Source of the DNA: Linum tenue
Lineage: Eukaryota > Streptophyta > Magnoliopsida > Malpighiales > Linaceae
Assembly (NCBI GenBank): GCA_946122785.1
Contig: CAMGYJ010000011.1
Coordinates: 55,602,449-55,666,448 of the forward strand
DNA length: 64,000 bases
Direction of reading: 5' to 3'
The position numbers were made by a program, and so were the translations under genes. Under the pieces are notes generated by a model. The model was not told the DNA's origin. It did no database searches and saw nothing but the letters and a program-made list of their open reading frames with translations. Below are positions 1-12,600 of the stretch, piece by piece (position 1 is the first letter of the stretch; each line of letters starts with the position of its first letter).

Positions 1-1069
1 TTTGTTTTTATATAACTTAGATCTGTAGCGATTTTCAGCCCGCCTAATCTTATTCACCATTGTTAGAAGAGAACACAGAGCAAAGAGCTAAAAAGGAATT
101 AATCAACTAATTGTCTTGGAACATGAATTGAACAGCCTTCGTCACACTGGTGGCAAGGAGAGGTGTTGAATTCCTTAAAGCTCTTGAATCCCAAGCCTCC
201 TTAAACTCGTGGAAGGCACAAAAGATCTTCCATTTGTGCCGGTGGGTTGTTTTTTCGTTCAGAAACATCTTTTTCGGAATAAAATTCATTCTCTCGTCGT
301 AAGGTCATCTAGGAGAAGAAAATAACTAACGACGAAAGTCGAAGTTGCATGGATAACACAACTTCCTTGCCTCCAAAAGACAAGGAACAAATTCTTCTAG
401 GCTTCCCCTTTGTTTTCCATTCTCTCAATCAGATAAGAGAAAGTCTCCTTCTTGGAGTTATCCCCATTTTGTGGGCATCCAAGGTATTTTGAATGGCATT
501 TGTTTTCATAAATAGACGTTTTTTAAAAGAAAATTCTCAAAATAGCGGTATTTGAATGGCAATTTGAAGGATTTGTTTTCATAAATAGACGTTTTCAAAA
601 GAAAATTCTCAAAATAGCGGTACTTCACAAATATTTTCCAATACAGTAGTGTTTTTGCTCTGGTTCCGTTCGGGTTCGAATGAACCGACCGAATGCCACC
701 CCCTCATTCCAATCCGTCCCAGGCCAGGAGGATAACTTTTTGGCCCAACGGATCGATTGCAATACGGTACCGTATCCATGGGCAGAAGAACTGATACAAA
801 CTGCAGAAGATAGACTCTCTCTCCTTTGCAAAAGTGAAAAGTCTCTCAAAGCGTCGCAGTCACACGCAAACCAAAGGCAGCTTTCATACTCCAAAAACCC
901 CGAAAGAAACGTTCACAAATCCCTAACTATCTTCTGATTCTCCTTCCCTTCACAACTTTCCCCTCTTCAAGATCTGTGCTTTGCAGAAAACTTCCCGTCG
1001 TTCCAGCAGCAGCAGCAGCAGCAGCCACAGTACCGGCCAGCGGCGGAGCAAAGAAGTGAAGCGGAAACA
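1..1069. other. Intergenic region and promoter/leader of the TMEM230-type gene
   Basis: No gene is recognised here. A 61-codon minus-strand open frame at 107-289 has no family resemblance I can name. A local tandem duplication lies at 485-622. The leader just before the ATG has a CAG trinucleotide run at about 1004-1023, presumably in the 5' UTR because the coding start at 1070 follows closely. Confidence 0.5.
485..622. repeat. Imperfect tandem duplication, about 70 bp unit
   Basis: Two adjacent copies (about 485-550 and 549-622) share a long core containing CATAAATAGACGTTTT and AAAATTCTCAAAATAGCGGT. The second copy has a short insertion after GAATGGC. It lies about 450 bp upstream of the next start codon. 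Confidence 0.85.
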
Positions 1070-1547
1070 ATGGCGTACGTCGACCACGCGTTCTCGATCA
1101 CCGACGACGATCTAATGATGGACGGATCGTACACCGCCACCAACCGTCCTCCCATCAAGGAGATCGGACTCGCCGTCTCCCTCCTCGTCTTCGGCGTCAT
1201 CGGTATCGTCGTCGGCTTCTTCATGACCTCCAACAGAGTCGGCGGCGACAGAGCTCATGGTAAGATCCTTCCTTCCTTTCGTATCCCCAATCACTTCATC
1301 ATCGTTTTTGGGCATGATTTCTTTGAGGGGTTTTAATTAGGGTTTGGATTTCTACGGCTTGGGTTTTAGTAATTTTGATTGAACCCAGTTGATGAATGAT
1401 GGTGATGGTGATGATGATGAATCAGGGTTGTTCTTCGTGATACTGGGGGTGGTTCTGTTCATACCGGGATTCTATTACACCAGGATTGCTTATTACGCGT
1501 ACAAAGGGTATAAAGGCTTCTCCTTTTCGAACATCCCTCCTGTTTGA
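1070..1547 (+). CDS. TMEM230/DUF872-family small transmembrane protein
   Basis: Two exons, 1070-1259 and 1426-1547, joined by a GT-AG intron with the phase kept, give 103 residues. Residues about 30-50 (IGLAVSLLVFGVIGIVVGFF) and about 64-80 (LFFVILGVVLFIPGFYYTRI) are two hydrophobic segments, followed by the short tail YYAYKGYKGFSFSNIPPV. This length and the closing pattern FIPGFYYTRIAYYAYKGYKGFS fit the TMEM230 (DUF872) family, endomembrane proteins whose animal members act in vesicle trafficking. The plant role is not established from sequence. The first ATG is used, with a CAG-rich leader just upstream. The 3' UTR probably runs into the following 300-500 bases. Identity of the family is fairly sure; function is only by family. 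Confidence 0.88.
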
Positions 1548-3065
1548 GTTGACAGCAGCTGGAGCTTGAGCTGAGGTCAGAGCTGGATTTGCCTTTTGCT
1601 CTTCTCTTTTGATGTTCTTGATGTACATATCTCACAAAGATTTCTCCCCCTTTTCCCCAATCATCTGTTGAACTCTTTCTTGTTCCTCGTTGGTGCAAAA
1701 TTTAGTAGCCTGGATCCACCCTGCTAAAGACCACAGATGTGTTGCAGTTGAGCTTAAGATGGGTTTCTTCTCCTTGTTGCAATATATATAGTTGTTGATC
1801 ATGGATCGGTAGCACATAACTTGGGATTTGGTTGCTGCATTTGGGTCACCTACGATCATCGTCTCCTTCAGTTTTCCTCTTTTTGTTTTGGGGCAGTTTC
1901 TTCTTTGATTGCTGTGATGCGGGGCAAGTCTTCCGTTTTCATGTGTCTGAATTGTTAGTATGTAAAGAAACAATTTTCCATTCCATCCAGCTTGTACTTT
2001 CGACGGTTCAGTGATGATGCAAGCAGTGAGCTTCTACGAAGGAGATTCCGCAACTTGGTCTCACGTGGTACGCGAATTGGGGGCGACGGTGCTATAGCTG
2101 TCTGTCGACGGCCAGCATCCTCGAATCCACCATTGGCAACCAAGGTGGGATGATGCGGTTCTCCATCTCCGCTAAATCTTTCCCCCCCGAATGGTGTTCT
2201 GAATCACTCGTAGACAAGTTTCGGTCAAGATCCTGGTTGTTACCTGTTCTCCATCTCCATCTTGTGATTAGGATTTAGGATGATCTTGGTATCCATTGTA
2301 AACTCCATATTCGTTGATGTCAATGGCATCCACCCTCATTCCAAGTATTTCCTACAAAGGTAAAATCGAACCATTTTCCCATGGGGTGTGATCGGATCTT
2401 GCGTGCCTGCGCTTTACGGATTGGGTTCTTTAGAACACCGATGTCGTCGAGATTCAAGTCATATCCTCTGCCGCCCCAAACCCTCTGTTTCGCAGCAGTA
2501 GCACTAGCAACAGATCCCTCATGGGTTTTTACTCCGATCGCACAGCTATTCTGGATTGTTAGTTTTGCTGTGTTGCATCAGTCGACACAAACTTATTCTA
2601 CTTACGTGCATCGCACAATTTCTGGTCCAACCGCGTTGATCCACTACAATTCCGGTCCAACCGCGTTGATCCACTACAATACCAAATTCCATGGGCAGAA
2701 CTAATACCAAGAGCAGATGATAGAATGAGCGATCTAAAATATCTGCTCAAATAAGTTTTGCAGAGAGGAGGAAGGCAACAAAATCCGTTGCATTTGTTCC
2801 AGAAATTGATACTCAAACTAGTTCAATCCGGCTATACTTGCACTTATTTCTTCCGCCAAATCTATCTTCTACAATGACCAAGACATCGATCGATAAAATG
2901 ATGATAGCACCTCAAGTCATTGCCCATTTTTATCTATCAAAGTCCAAAGGTTTCTAAACCGTATCTATCCTTCCTTGTTGGGTACGAGGATCTCAAATAC
3001 ATTTCCCAACATTTTATTGCGTTTGACTTGACGATGGCTGCAACGTGTGGAGTTGTTGTTGTCGT
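1548..3065. other. Gap between TMEM230-type gene and AIM1 copy 1
   Basis: This holds the 3' UTR of the upstream gene and no further recognisable gene. It contains a 30 bp perfect-length tandem repeat at 2621-2680. From about 2945 to 3065 the sequence resembles the DNA downstream of AIM1 copy 2 (about 9485-9610, both containing GGTTTCTAAACC.TATCTA), which marks one edge of the duplicated block. Confidence 0.5.
2621..2680. repeat. 30 bp tandem repeat, two copies
   Basis: Copies at 2621-2650 and 2651-2680 differ at one position. Both contain GGTCCAACCGCGTTGATCCA. It lies in non-coding DNA; the open frame that crosses it has no family match. Confidence 0.9.
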
Positions 3066-6000
3066 CTACAGGCGAGACTTCGGCGAGGAAGTGAGAGATG
3101 ATGCAGGAGCGCTCTGCAGAACAAAAGGATAGAACCAAGAAGAAAGACAGAGCGCGGTTAATACGCATTATCTCTTCAAGCACAATCAAGCATTATGTAA
3201 AAGCCGGAACACAACAGCACATTGTTCCAAGCTTTGGAAGTTTTGCTACTTACCAATGGAATTCCCCTTGCCGCTCGCACTTCCAAGTAGCTCGATGGCT
3301 TGAAGAACCCACCATACAACTCCGACCACCTCGATAGCCTATCATATACATGCTTTGCCCCAACCAGGTCCGCCCAAAAGACGATCCCACCACTGCCACA
3401 CGCAACAAACGATTCAATGAGGGACTTCCAATTGACCAAAAACAGGCTGAAGCGTGTGTTTGGTTCAGCTTTTGATTAACTGATTTAAATAATTTGCGAG
3501 ATCTATAGTAAATAGTTGGATTGAAAGAATGTGTTTATTGTAGCTTTTAGTCCAACTGGATTATTAGTTACTTCTGTTTTTGCCAAAGCAATCACCCTAA
3601 AGCTCGGAGGAACCAGAGAGACTCACCGATAAGATGGGAAGCTCATCCCAAGCACAGATGCTATATCGAGGTCTGATGCTCGAACCACCACGTCCTCGTC
3701 GAGTACTCGGCATGCCTCGTTCACCACTGGGAAGAGGATCATCTCCAAGATGTCTTGATCAGTAACATTGTTTGGCTGCCACAGGCAATAATTATGCCAA
3801 AGCCAAACGCATATCAGGTTTTTAGTCTATTAAGCCACGGAGAAAACTATTTGGTTCTCACATCTTTTTATCTGAAAGAAGTTCTAAAAGAAATGAACCT
3901 TTCCATTGGGCATCATATTGGCAACACGTCTAGACTCCTCAATGATGGGTAGAACTGAAAAATCAGGTTTTGGCTTACTTCCCTTCTCATAGACGTAGTA
4001 TCCTCTTCCGTTGTTCTTGCCTAGCAAAGCAAAAGATGGTACAAAGTAAGATGAGTGCAGTCCTCAAATAGATGCAACCAGTAACTACATTGCCAACATG
4101 TAACTGTTAGTAGTACCATTTCGTCCATTCTTAATCAGCAGATCAATCAGGGGTGTCTTAAATGTGCGATCAGGGAATGCACTATTAAATTCTTTGCTCA
4201 CTGCCACAGCAACTCCATATCCAGCTAAATCCTGGAGCCTTCAAATCATGCAGATAACAGATAAAAAGATTATATTGAAAGTCAGCCATCGAAACCATGC
4301 GAAGCAGATTTGAGAAGGAAAGGACAATGGAATTACTGGAAAGGTCCCATAGGGAGGCCGAAGCTGCTGATGACCCTGTCGATTCTGAAGACGTCAACAC
4401 CTAGATGGATTAATATATGTGCACTCTGTGAGTAGGGGAAAAAAGTCCGATTGACTGCGAAACCAGTGCAGTTGCCCACGACAACAGGAGCTTTCTTGAT
4501 AGCTTTCCCAACTATCATGAGATCAAGAATTGCTTGTGCAGAGGTTTTGTTCGTCCTCACTATCTCCAGGAGAGGCATTATATGAGCAGGGCTGTCCATA
4601 AAAAGAAGAGCATGTCGGGAAACAACCTTTTAAGGATTGTGCAAAAGAACTGATCAAAACAGTCTTCAATAAATCAAGAAAGGTTGAAATAAAAAATTAA
4701 ACCTGAAAAAGTGTGCTCCAATGATTCGGTCCTGTGAGTTAGTCTTTTCTCCGATCACATTTAGGTCGATGGTGGATGTGTTTGTTGCCAAAATGCAATG
4801 ACCAGGACAAACCTTTTCAAGTTCTCCAAATATCTTTTGTTTCAAGGGAATATTCTCAATAACTGCCTGCAAGTTTTATAAATTGAATCAAACAACTACT
4901 TACCAGAAGCTAAAAGATATCTGATGATCCAAATCATCTCCAAAGAAAATATACACAGGCAAGACTAGAACAATGGTACAACAACTTCACAAGTCCCCAC
5001 TCTATAACGTCGTGAACCAGTCTGAACTCCAGATATCCATAATAACTCCAAGATGACAGAATGAGCCTAAGCACTATTTTACCTCGATGACCATGTCCAC
5101 ATCATTGAAGTCTGAATAGTCTAAAGCACCTTTGAGCATTGAGAGAGCTTTGTTGGCCTTATCCTTTGTCAACTTTCCTCTTGTTTCCAAGTTCCGAATA
5201 TTTCCTACAATTGCAAATACGTAACTGCCTGTTACTGACTATGGCCATACACTTAACACCACATGGGCTCTATCGGAAATTCGGAATCATCATATTGCAG
5301 GGAGAGCTTTCAGACCAGGCTTAAAAATGAGATACCTTCTATAGTTTTTGTCCCTTTGAGAAGATAATCAGAGTTGACTTCTTTAAGAACAACATATATG
5401 TTGCTTGTAATGAGAGCAGTAGCTATTCCAGAACCCATTAGCCCGCCACCAATAACAGCCACTTTCTTTATCTGCCTAGGTTTAAGGCCAACATCAGTGA
5501 CACCAGGCACCTGTCAAGGTCAAAATGGCAAGATAAGATTTAGTTCTCCCACTTTTACTGTGTCATAAAAATAAATCTCTTATAGTTCAGCACAATAGTT
5601 TGGTGTCTGATTATTAGAGACAAAAAAGAAGTGTAACAGAGGACATCTCTGCTAAAACCAACTACATATGGGATTTACAAAACACACCTTTGATATAGCG
5701 CGCTGGCCAAAGAATACATGAACTAGACCCCTAGAAGTCTCTGATAATACCAACTCCTTGAACACTCTTGCCTCCTGTCAAAACCTTTCATCCATTAACA
5801 GTGCTACATATAGGAACATCATAGATTTTTCACAGAAACAACCACACCGGTCCATCACCCACACACATAACAAAGGTCAAACACTGCACTGCTTTGAGCT
5901 CATAATTCATAACAGAGGAACACTTAATTTAGGCACATAAGATGTCAAGAACAAGCCAAACTAATACCACAGGCATAATTTTAATGGGAAAAAATGATGA

Positions 6001-7984
6001 TATTGCACAGAACCAGAGTGTTGCATATCATAAAGCCTTTTAATACCTTCAGAACCCCGTTGTAGCCTCCATGAATAATGCCATCCTCAATAACATCAAG
6101 GCATCCCAGATGCTGAGGCATATTTGGGGCGGTCTTCTTGGCTTGTAGCCTAGCAGCTTTCAGTACTTGACGGGCCTCAGAGAGGGAACCAATCTTGTCA
6201 GTCTTATGAAGGGAACGAACCCATGGTTTGCGCCTTTCAGCAATATCTAGAGCCCATTGTCGTGATACATTCAGCAACTCTTCAGAGGAGACAAGAGCAT
6301 CAATAAGACCAAGCTTCTGTCCTTCTTCAGAGAGGATTGGCTTGGACAGCTGTAAAGAATAAAATTCAAGTGTTAACGTTTCAGCAGAGTAACGTGGAAG
6401 TAGCACCCAAAATCGGACATTTAAATTTTTGTTTGAGCTTTTTGAACTTTTGAATGTACCACAAAATTCTGCACATAACTCAGGGGAGTATAGACACAGC
6501 ATATTTTAGTACCAGATATGACAATTTATTGGGGAAATAAAAATGACGAAGTTTGCCACGCTACTTTCGGAGTTGACTACCACCAGTGATTCTGAAGTAG
6601 GAGTACATTTACACATTTCTTTTCAGCAATGAATAGAAGAACTTACTAGCATCATTTCAATGGCCTTTGGCAGCCCTACAAGCCTGGGAAGTCGTTGTGT
6701 ACCTTCAGAAAAAGAACTAAATTCTCAATGCCTCATAGAACCAAACATTAGAAATGTGTAATCAACTACAGGTCTGATTCTATGAGTGTTCATATAAAGT
6801 ATTTTGGACCTCCAAAACCAGGAATCACGCCAAGTGTCAGTTCTGGCAAGCCAAGTTGAGTTCTTGGTGCAGCAACACGTGCATGAGATCCCTGAAATGA
6901 TTTACAAGGATGAGAACTCTAAAAAAAGTTAGAAAGATCAAAATAAACGACCAGACTAGTAGATATTAACACAAACCAGTGCTAGTTCTAAGCCTCCTCC
7001 CAACGCCAATCCTTCCACAGCAGCAACAACAGGTTTCTTGCAATCTGTGATCAACGTAAAATGGAAACATAAAACAAGCTGTCACGTAAGCTATTCAGCG
7101 GACCACTCTATAACTCCATTTCTATAAATTGGCTCGATAACTCTCATCAATCATGAAAAAGGAATCACAAATTTAGAATACAGAACACGAACCTTCGATG
7201 GTGTTTACAACGAGATCAACAGAAACATCAGGCATGGCTGAAACATCCCCTGCGGTACCAAATAATTGAACAGTGATCACATTGATCACCTATCAATTTG
7301 ACCAATCGACCACCATAAATTAGCACAAAAGTTCATATGCATATTAGACGATACCAGTCGCATGAACCTTCTGGAACACATTGATGTCAAAACCGCCAGA
7401 AAACCTGCCACCCTTGCCTATAACCACAGAGGAAAATTCAATAATGATCAAACTACATCATCAAGGCCCTAAAACACCATAAGTTTTTTCTTCATAGAGT
7501 AGCCTTAAACTTTTGAACCTTCAATTATGCTTATGAAACAGTACAAGCTCGCACAGGATCGGAAGCAATTCACCATTTCTCAGACCTACCACTCCAGAAA
7601 CTTCTAAATTCGAACAAAACTAACTACAGAACAAGGCGCAGAGAAGGAAGATACTCACCAGTCAGTACGATAGCCTTGACGTCGTTTCTCCGGGTAGCCT
7701 CGTCGAACTTCTCCTTCAATCCGTTGATTACTGCGCGGCCGATCCCAAAGGAAAAATTCAAGCAGCAATCAGTAACCTTAACAGAAAATCGTCACCGCGA
7801 ATCTCAAATTGCAAGAGATCAACCGGAGAATCAGTGGCGGGGAAACGGAGGATGAAACGTAACAGAGAGAGAGAGAGAGCGAGGCGTTACTTGGAATAGC
7901 TAAAGCGTTAACTGGAGGATTGAAGATGGCGATCACCGCGACGCCATCGCTGCCGACCTCCATAGACACGTGAGGCTTCGCCAT
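3066..7984 (-). CDS. AIM1: AIM1-type peroxisomal fatty-acid beta-oxidation multifunctional protein, copy 1
   Basis: Eighteen exons (high to low): 7891-7984, 7659-7730, 7355-7417, 7193-7249, 6977-7044, 6810-6891, 6647-6702, 6047-6349, 5688-5774, 5336-5510, 5083-5204, 4703-4866, 4337-4591, 4117-4238, 3899-4020, 3627-3775, 3254-3392, 3066-3113. They join in phase to 725 residues, close to Arabidopsis AIM1 (721). The N-terminal enoyl-CoA hydratase part shows [11 protein letters not shown] and [19 protein letters not shown]. The C-terminal hydroxyacyl-CoA dehydrogenase part has the nucleotide-binding [12 protein letters not shown] and the catalytic GAHFFSPAH...EIVR region. The last residues are PKSRL, a peroxisomal PTS1. 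The start [11 protein letters not shown] matches AIM1 and is the first ATG after a TATA box at 8119-8127. The protein should carry out the second and third steps of peroxisomal beta-oxidation, including jasmonate and benzoate side-chain shortening. It is the intact partner of a tandem pair. Confidence 0.93.
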
Positions 7985-8118
7985 GGCCGGGGCTGGTAGT
8001 AGCTGCAGGAAAATTTGGACTCTGAATATCTGAGAGTTTTGAAGAAGGAGAAGGAGGAAGACGGACGGTGGTTGTCGGGAGCGCGTCGTCAAGTGTAAAC
8101 GCCGGGATCGTTTTTATT

Positions 8119-8127
8119 TATTTATAG
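8119..8127 (-). promoter_or_regulatory. TATA box of AIM1 copy 1
   Basis: CTATAAATA on the minus strand, 135 bp upstream of the copy 1 ATG. The first ATG downstream is the canonical MAKPHV start, so copy 1 has no N-terminal leader. Confidence 0.6.
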
Positions 8128-8319
8128 AAGTGCGGGGAAGGCTGGGCTCGGTGTCAGTCTCTATCTCCCGACGACCGTGGTCGTCGAAAATAAAATGCAA
8201 AGACTTTATTACCCCTGATTGCGCCTTCCCCTCTCACGGTTAATCGAGTTTAACCAATAATTTGAAAGTGATTCGACTATGATCATAAATCATAATGCAC
8301 TGGAATGTTGTAGCGTGAT

Positions 8320-8640
8320 GTTCGCGAGCGTCTCGATATTCGATTCGGGGAGATTCTGTTTGAATTTTCATTTGTTTATTAATAGTCGAGTGTGAGGTAA
8401 GTCTTATTCATTTTGCGAGTTTAAAGAATCAACTTAATTCAGTAGCATGTTGAGGTTAACTCGTAACTTGCCTCATTTTGAGCTAATGAGATGTTTCAAA
8501 AATTTGGCTAATGTGCCAACATACGACTATGGACTTATGAGCAAATTAATCTATATCTCATGAGTTAAATTCTTGATATTTATAAGTTTGTTAAATGGTA
8601 TATCTCACTCCATGTGATGTTTAAGAATTTGGAGTGTGTG
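8320..8640. repeat. Degenerate hAT-like repeat fragment
   Basis: The stretch with TCGCGAGC, GAGCTAATGAGATGT, GACTTATG and TATATCTCACTCCATGTGATGTTTA runs in parallel with 14370-14670 (CTCGCGAGC, GAGCTCATGAGATGT, GACTTATGGACGA, ATATCACATCACGTGAAGTTTAA). It is therefore an older, more decayed member of the same family. Class is inferred from the better-preserved copy. Confidence 0.5.
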
Positions 8641-8915
8641 AGCGCTCATTCGAGTTCCATTTTGCTCGTATATACTTGTTACAAAAAAAAAAATGTCAAT
8701 AAATCTCGTCGTCCTTGGGAGTTGCGTGCCACGAAATGGCTCAATTTTGGAAAATCATTAACTTATAGGAAGAAATTTATATCATATTCACCTTAATAAA
8801 ATTTAACTTTCGACAAATTGGTAAATATATTGTTCAGCATCTTATTGACCATCGTTTTGCTCTATTTTCTTCTTCCTGACCTTCTTGGTCTTGTATATTC
8901 TTGTAACTTGCTATT

Positions 8916-9053
8916 CCTCCTCTCCGGTCCACATCCACAAACGGAACTTGGCCGAAAATTGGACCCTATGAATTCAATATATTTACTTTTTTTTTTCCAT
9001 AGATATTCCCAATTTCCGGCCAAGTTCCGTTTGTAGATGTGGACCGGGGAGGG
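8916..9053. repeat. Long inverted repeat forming a stem of about 40 bp
   Basis: The left arm 8916-8962 and right arm 9009-9053 are reverse complements over about 40 bp with very few mismatches; both contain the core ACAAACGGAACTTGGCC on opposite strands. The loop is 46 nt and includes a T10 run. No obvious target-site duplication flanks it. It could be a foldback element or a small-RNA precursor. Confidence 0.8.
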
Positions 9054-9656
9054 TTCGTTGACTTCACATCTGGTGTGAAGTTTGGCTAAGTCGGAAAATG
9101 GCTCTTTCAAGGAACCTCGAGGGAAGTGAGAAAGAAACTTTCTGAGCAAAAGTGGCATCTGTTATTCGTCATTTTCCCTTTACTAAATCTTAGCTGAGCT
9201 TAACAACCCTGGGCCCTGTGTCTTTTTTTTCTTCATAGAACCATCATCTGCATTTCCACCATTCCAAATATGAAAGAGAGAAAGAGGTTGAAGAAAAAGC
9301 ACGTGAATTTGGACTTTGGAGTGTCAAATATGACGAGCAGGTGCAAGAAGTAAACTGCCTTGATACGAATGACACAACAAGCAATGTAGAATGAATTGTT
9401 AGAGAGTGATATAAAATCCAGCATAACCTTCTTTCAACGACTCGAGTTATTGGGATCAACTGGTTCATTACATGAATAACACAGGGTTTCTAAACCATAT
9501 CTACTCTTTTATTGCTGCTGGTGTAAATGAAATTCAGATACATGTTCCAACCATTTTGTTGCATTGCTTGACTTGACAATGCCAGAAACTTCTGTGCTGC
9601 TGCTGCTGCTGTCGTCTCGTCTGTCTACAGGCGCGAGACCTTGTCGACTGCGACGA

Positions 9657-12600
9657 TCAAGAAGAGGGAGACGGAGCAGGAGCACTCTGTAGAAGAGCAG
9701 AAAGAAGCAAGAAGAAAGACTGTTATATTTATCTGTTAACTATGATGCGCACATTTTCAATTCATGCACAATGTAGCATCATCACTATGTAAACAAACAG
9801 AGCCAAAACTTTGAACTGCTTACCAATGGAATTCCCCTTGCTGCTCGCTCTTCCAGGTAGCTCGACGGCTTGAAGAACCCACCGTACAACTCCGACCACC
9901 TCGTCAGCCTTTCACATATGTGTTTCGCTCCGACCAAGTCCGCCCAAAACATGATCCCACCCCTGCCTCAGTGCAACAAACAAGCTCGATCAGGGCGGGT
10001 TAAGATGACTCCGATTACCAGAATCGAACCATTGGAGTCGTATTATTCGTTATTCTTTACGGTTTATGAACCGGTAACTGCTAACATTTGGTTTGGTAAC
10101 AACAGATGATTGAACTATGAAGCATACCGATAAGATGGGAAACCCATCCCAAGCACGGAGGCTACATCGAGGTCCGATGCTCGAACCACCACGTTCTCGT
10201 CGAGCACGCGAAAAGCCTCGTTCACCACTGGGAACAGGATCATTTCCAGAATATCTTGATCGCTAACATCGATCGACTGTCACAGGCAATATAAATTAGT
10301 CATGTCAGAATCCCATATAAAATCTGTTACTTGATCATTAAGCTACTGGGAAATGCTAAAAAGTTCTGTAAGACATGAATCAACCTTTCCATTGGGCATA
10401 ATGTTGGCGATTTTCCTAGACTCCTCGACGATGGGTAGCACCGAAGGATCGGGTTTCGGCTTGCTCCCCTTCTCGTAAATGTAGTATCCTCTCCCATTGT
10501 TCTTGCCTGGCAAAGCAAAAGAGGAGGGTACAAAGGTAACATTTGAGTACTGTAACTAGTCTACAATGTCAAGGTGACAACAAGCTGCTGTAATTGTTTA
10601 CTACCATCTCGTCCGCTCGCAATCAAGAGATGGATCAGAGGCGTCTTGAACGATCGATCCTCAGGGAACGCGCCCTCGAATTGCTTGCTGACAGCCACAG
10701 CAACTCCATACCCAGCTAGATCCTGGAGCCTTTCAGTTCACATACAGTCAACAGACAAAAAGATTAGTGTACAGACTACAGAACATCAAAGAAATCCAAG
10801 CCTTGAGGAAGAAGGTAATTACTGGAAAGGTCCCATGGGGAGGCCGAAGCTGCTGACGACCCTGTCGATTCGAAAAATGTCCACGCCTAGATGGGCTAGT
10901 ATATGTGCACTCAGAGAGTAGGGGAAGAAGGTCCGATTGACAGCGAAACCGGTGCAGTTGCCCACGACGACGGGGACTTTCTTCATAGCCTTGCCCACTG
11001 TCATCAGATCAAGAATGGCCTGTGCAGAGGTCTTGTCCGTCCTCACTATCTCCAGCAGTGGCATTATGTGAGCAGGGCTGTCCATTAAAAAAAAATTGAG
11101 ATCAGTCTCGGCAGAGCAGCCTCTTCCAACAACTCGAGCTATTAGGACGAAAAACACAATTTGAAAAATCAAACCTGAAGAAATGTGCTCCTACGATACG
11201 CTCCTGCGACGTAGTATTCTCTCCAATCACATTCAGGTCGACGGTGGATGTATTTGTTGCCAGAATGCAATGTGCAGGGCAGACCTCTTCAAGTTCATTG
11301 AATATCTTCTGTTTCAAAGGTATGTTTTCAGTAACTGCCTGCAAAATGTTAGAGAAACCCTTGTATCAAAACAACTACTCTATGATAATGGACTGCAGAT
11401 TTTCCATCATAAACTTCAAGATGACAGAATGATCAGACCGAGCACTTTACCTCGATGACCATGTCCACATCGTCGAACTGCGAATAGTCCAATGCGCCTC
11501 TGAGCAATGAGAGAGCTCTGTCAGCCTGACCCTTTGTCAACTTCCCTCTTTTCTCCGAGTTTCGAATGTTGCCTTCGATTGTTTTCATCCCTCTGTGAAG
11601 ATACTCAGAGCTGGCTTCTTTCAGAACAACATGAATGTTGCTTGTAATGAGGGCAGTAGCTATCCCAGAACCCATTAGTCCTCCACCTATGACAGCCACT
11701 TTCTTGATCTGCCTCGGTTCGAGGCCAACATCGGTCACACCAGGCACCTTCGATGTAGCACGTTGGCCGAAGAACACATGAACTAGGCCCCTCGAGGTTT
11801 CGGATAACACCAAATCCTTGAACACCTCTGCCTCCTGTCAAATCCCTTTCATCCATCAGCAATTCCAGAACACACATGTGCATCATAGATTTTTCTCAAC
11901 AGAAACAACTACATCAGAGGATCTTAAAAGTTCTTTTCAGTAACCTTGAGAACCCCACTGTACCCTCCATGAACAATGCCATCCTCGATCGCGTCGAGAC
12001 ATCCCAGATGCTGAGGCAGATTCGGGGCGGTTTTCTTGGCCTGCAGCCTAGCAGCTTTCAGCACCTGGGTGGCCTCAGAGAGGGAACCCATCTTGTCACT
12101 CTTGTGAAGGGAACGAACCCACGGCCTTCGCCTGCCAGCAATGTCCAGAGCCCATTCTCGAGATACTTTCAGCAGTTCTTGTGAAGACACAATAGCATCG
12201 ATGAGACCAAGCTCTTTTCCTTCTTCAGAGAAGATCAGATTGGATAGCTGTAAAACGATACAATTAAGCTCATGAGTTGGATTTTATCTGAAGGGGCGTG
12301 TAAGGAAGTGATTAAGATTCATATGTAGACTTGTTCCAACAACTCGAGTTATTAGAACCAGAAGAAGAACGTACTAGCATCATCTCAATGGCCTTTGGCA
12401 GCCCTACAAGCCTTGGCAGCCTCTGTGTACCTTCAGGAAAACAAAGTTCAAAAGACAAATTTCAGTGCCTAATAGAACAACATAACAACATCATTACAAA
12501 ATCCATGAATCAACATGTTCAGGTCTGGATTCTGCAGTAAAGTGTTTTTGGACCTCCAAAGCCAGGAATCACGCCAAGTGACAGTTCTGGCAAGCCGAGT

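Larger units (their letters stand above)
7985..9656. other. Region between the two AIM1 copies
   Basis: This holds the copy 1 promoter (7985-8200), a relic of the repeat that also sits in copy 2 intron 1 (about 8320-8640), a long near-perfect hairpin (8916-9053), and the 3' flank of copy 2 (about 9485-9656), which resembles the 3' flank of copy 1. No protein-coding gene is seen. Confidence 0.6.

Noticed and set aside
7985..8092. N-terminal extension of AIM1 copy 1
   Set aside because: The frame is open but begins at TTG; there is no ATG between the TATA box and the MAKPHV start, and the sequence is Leu-rich rather than transit-peptide-like.
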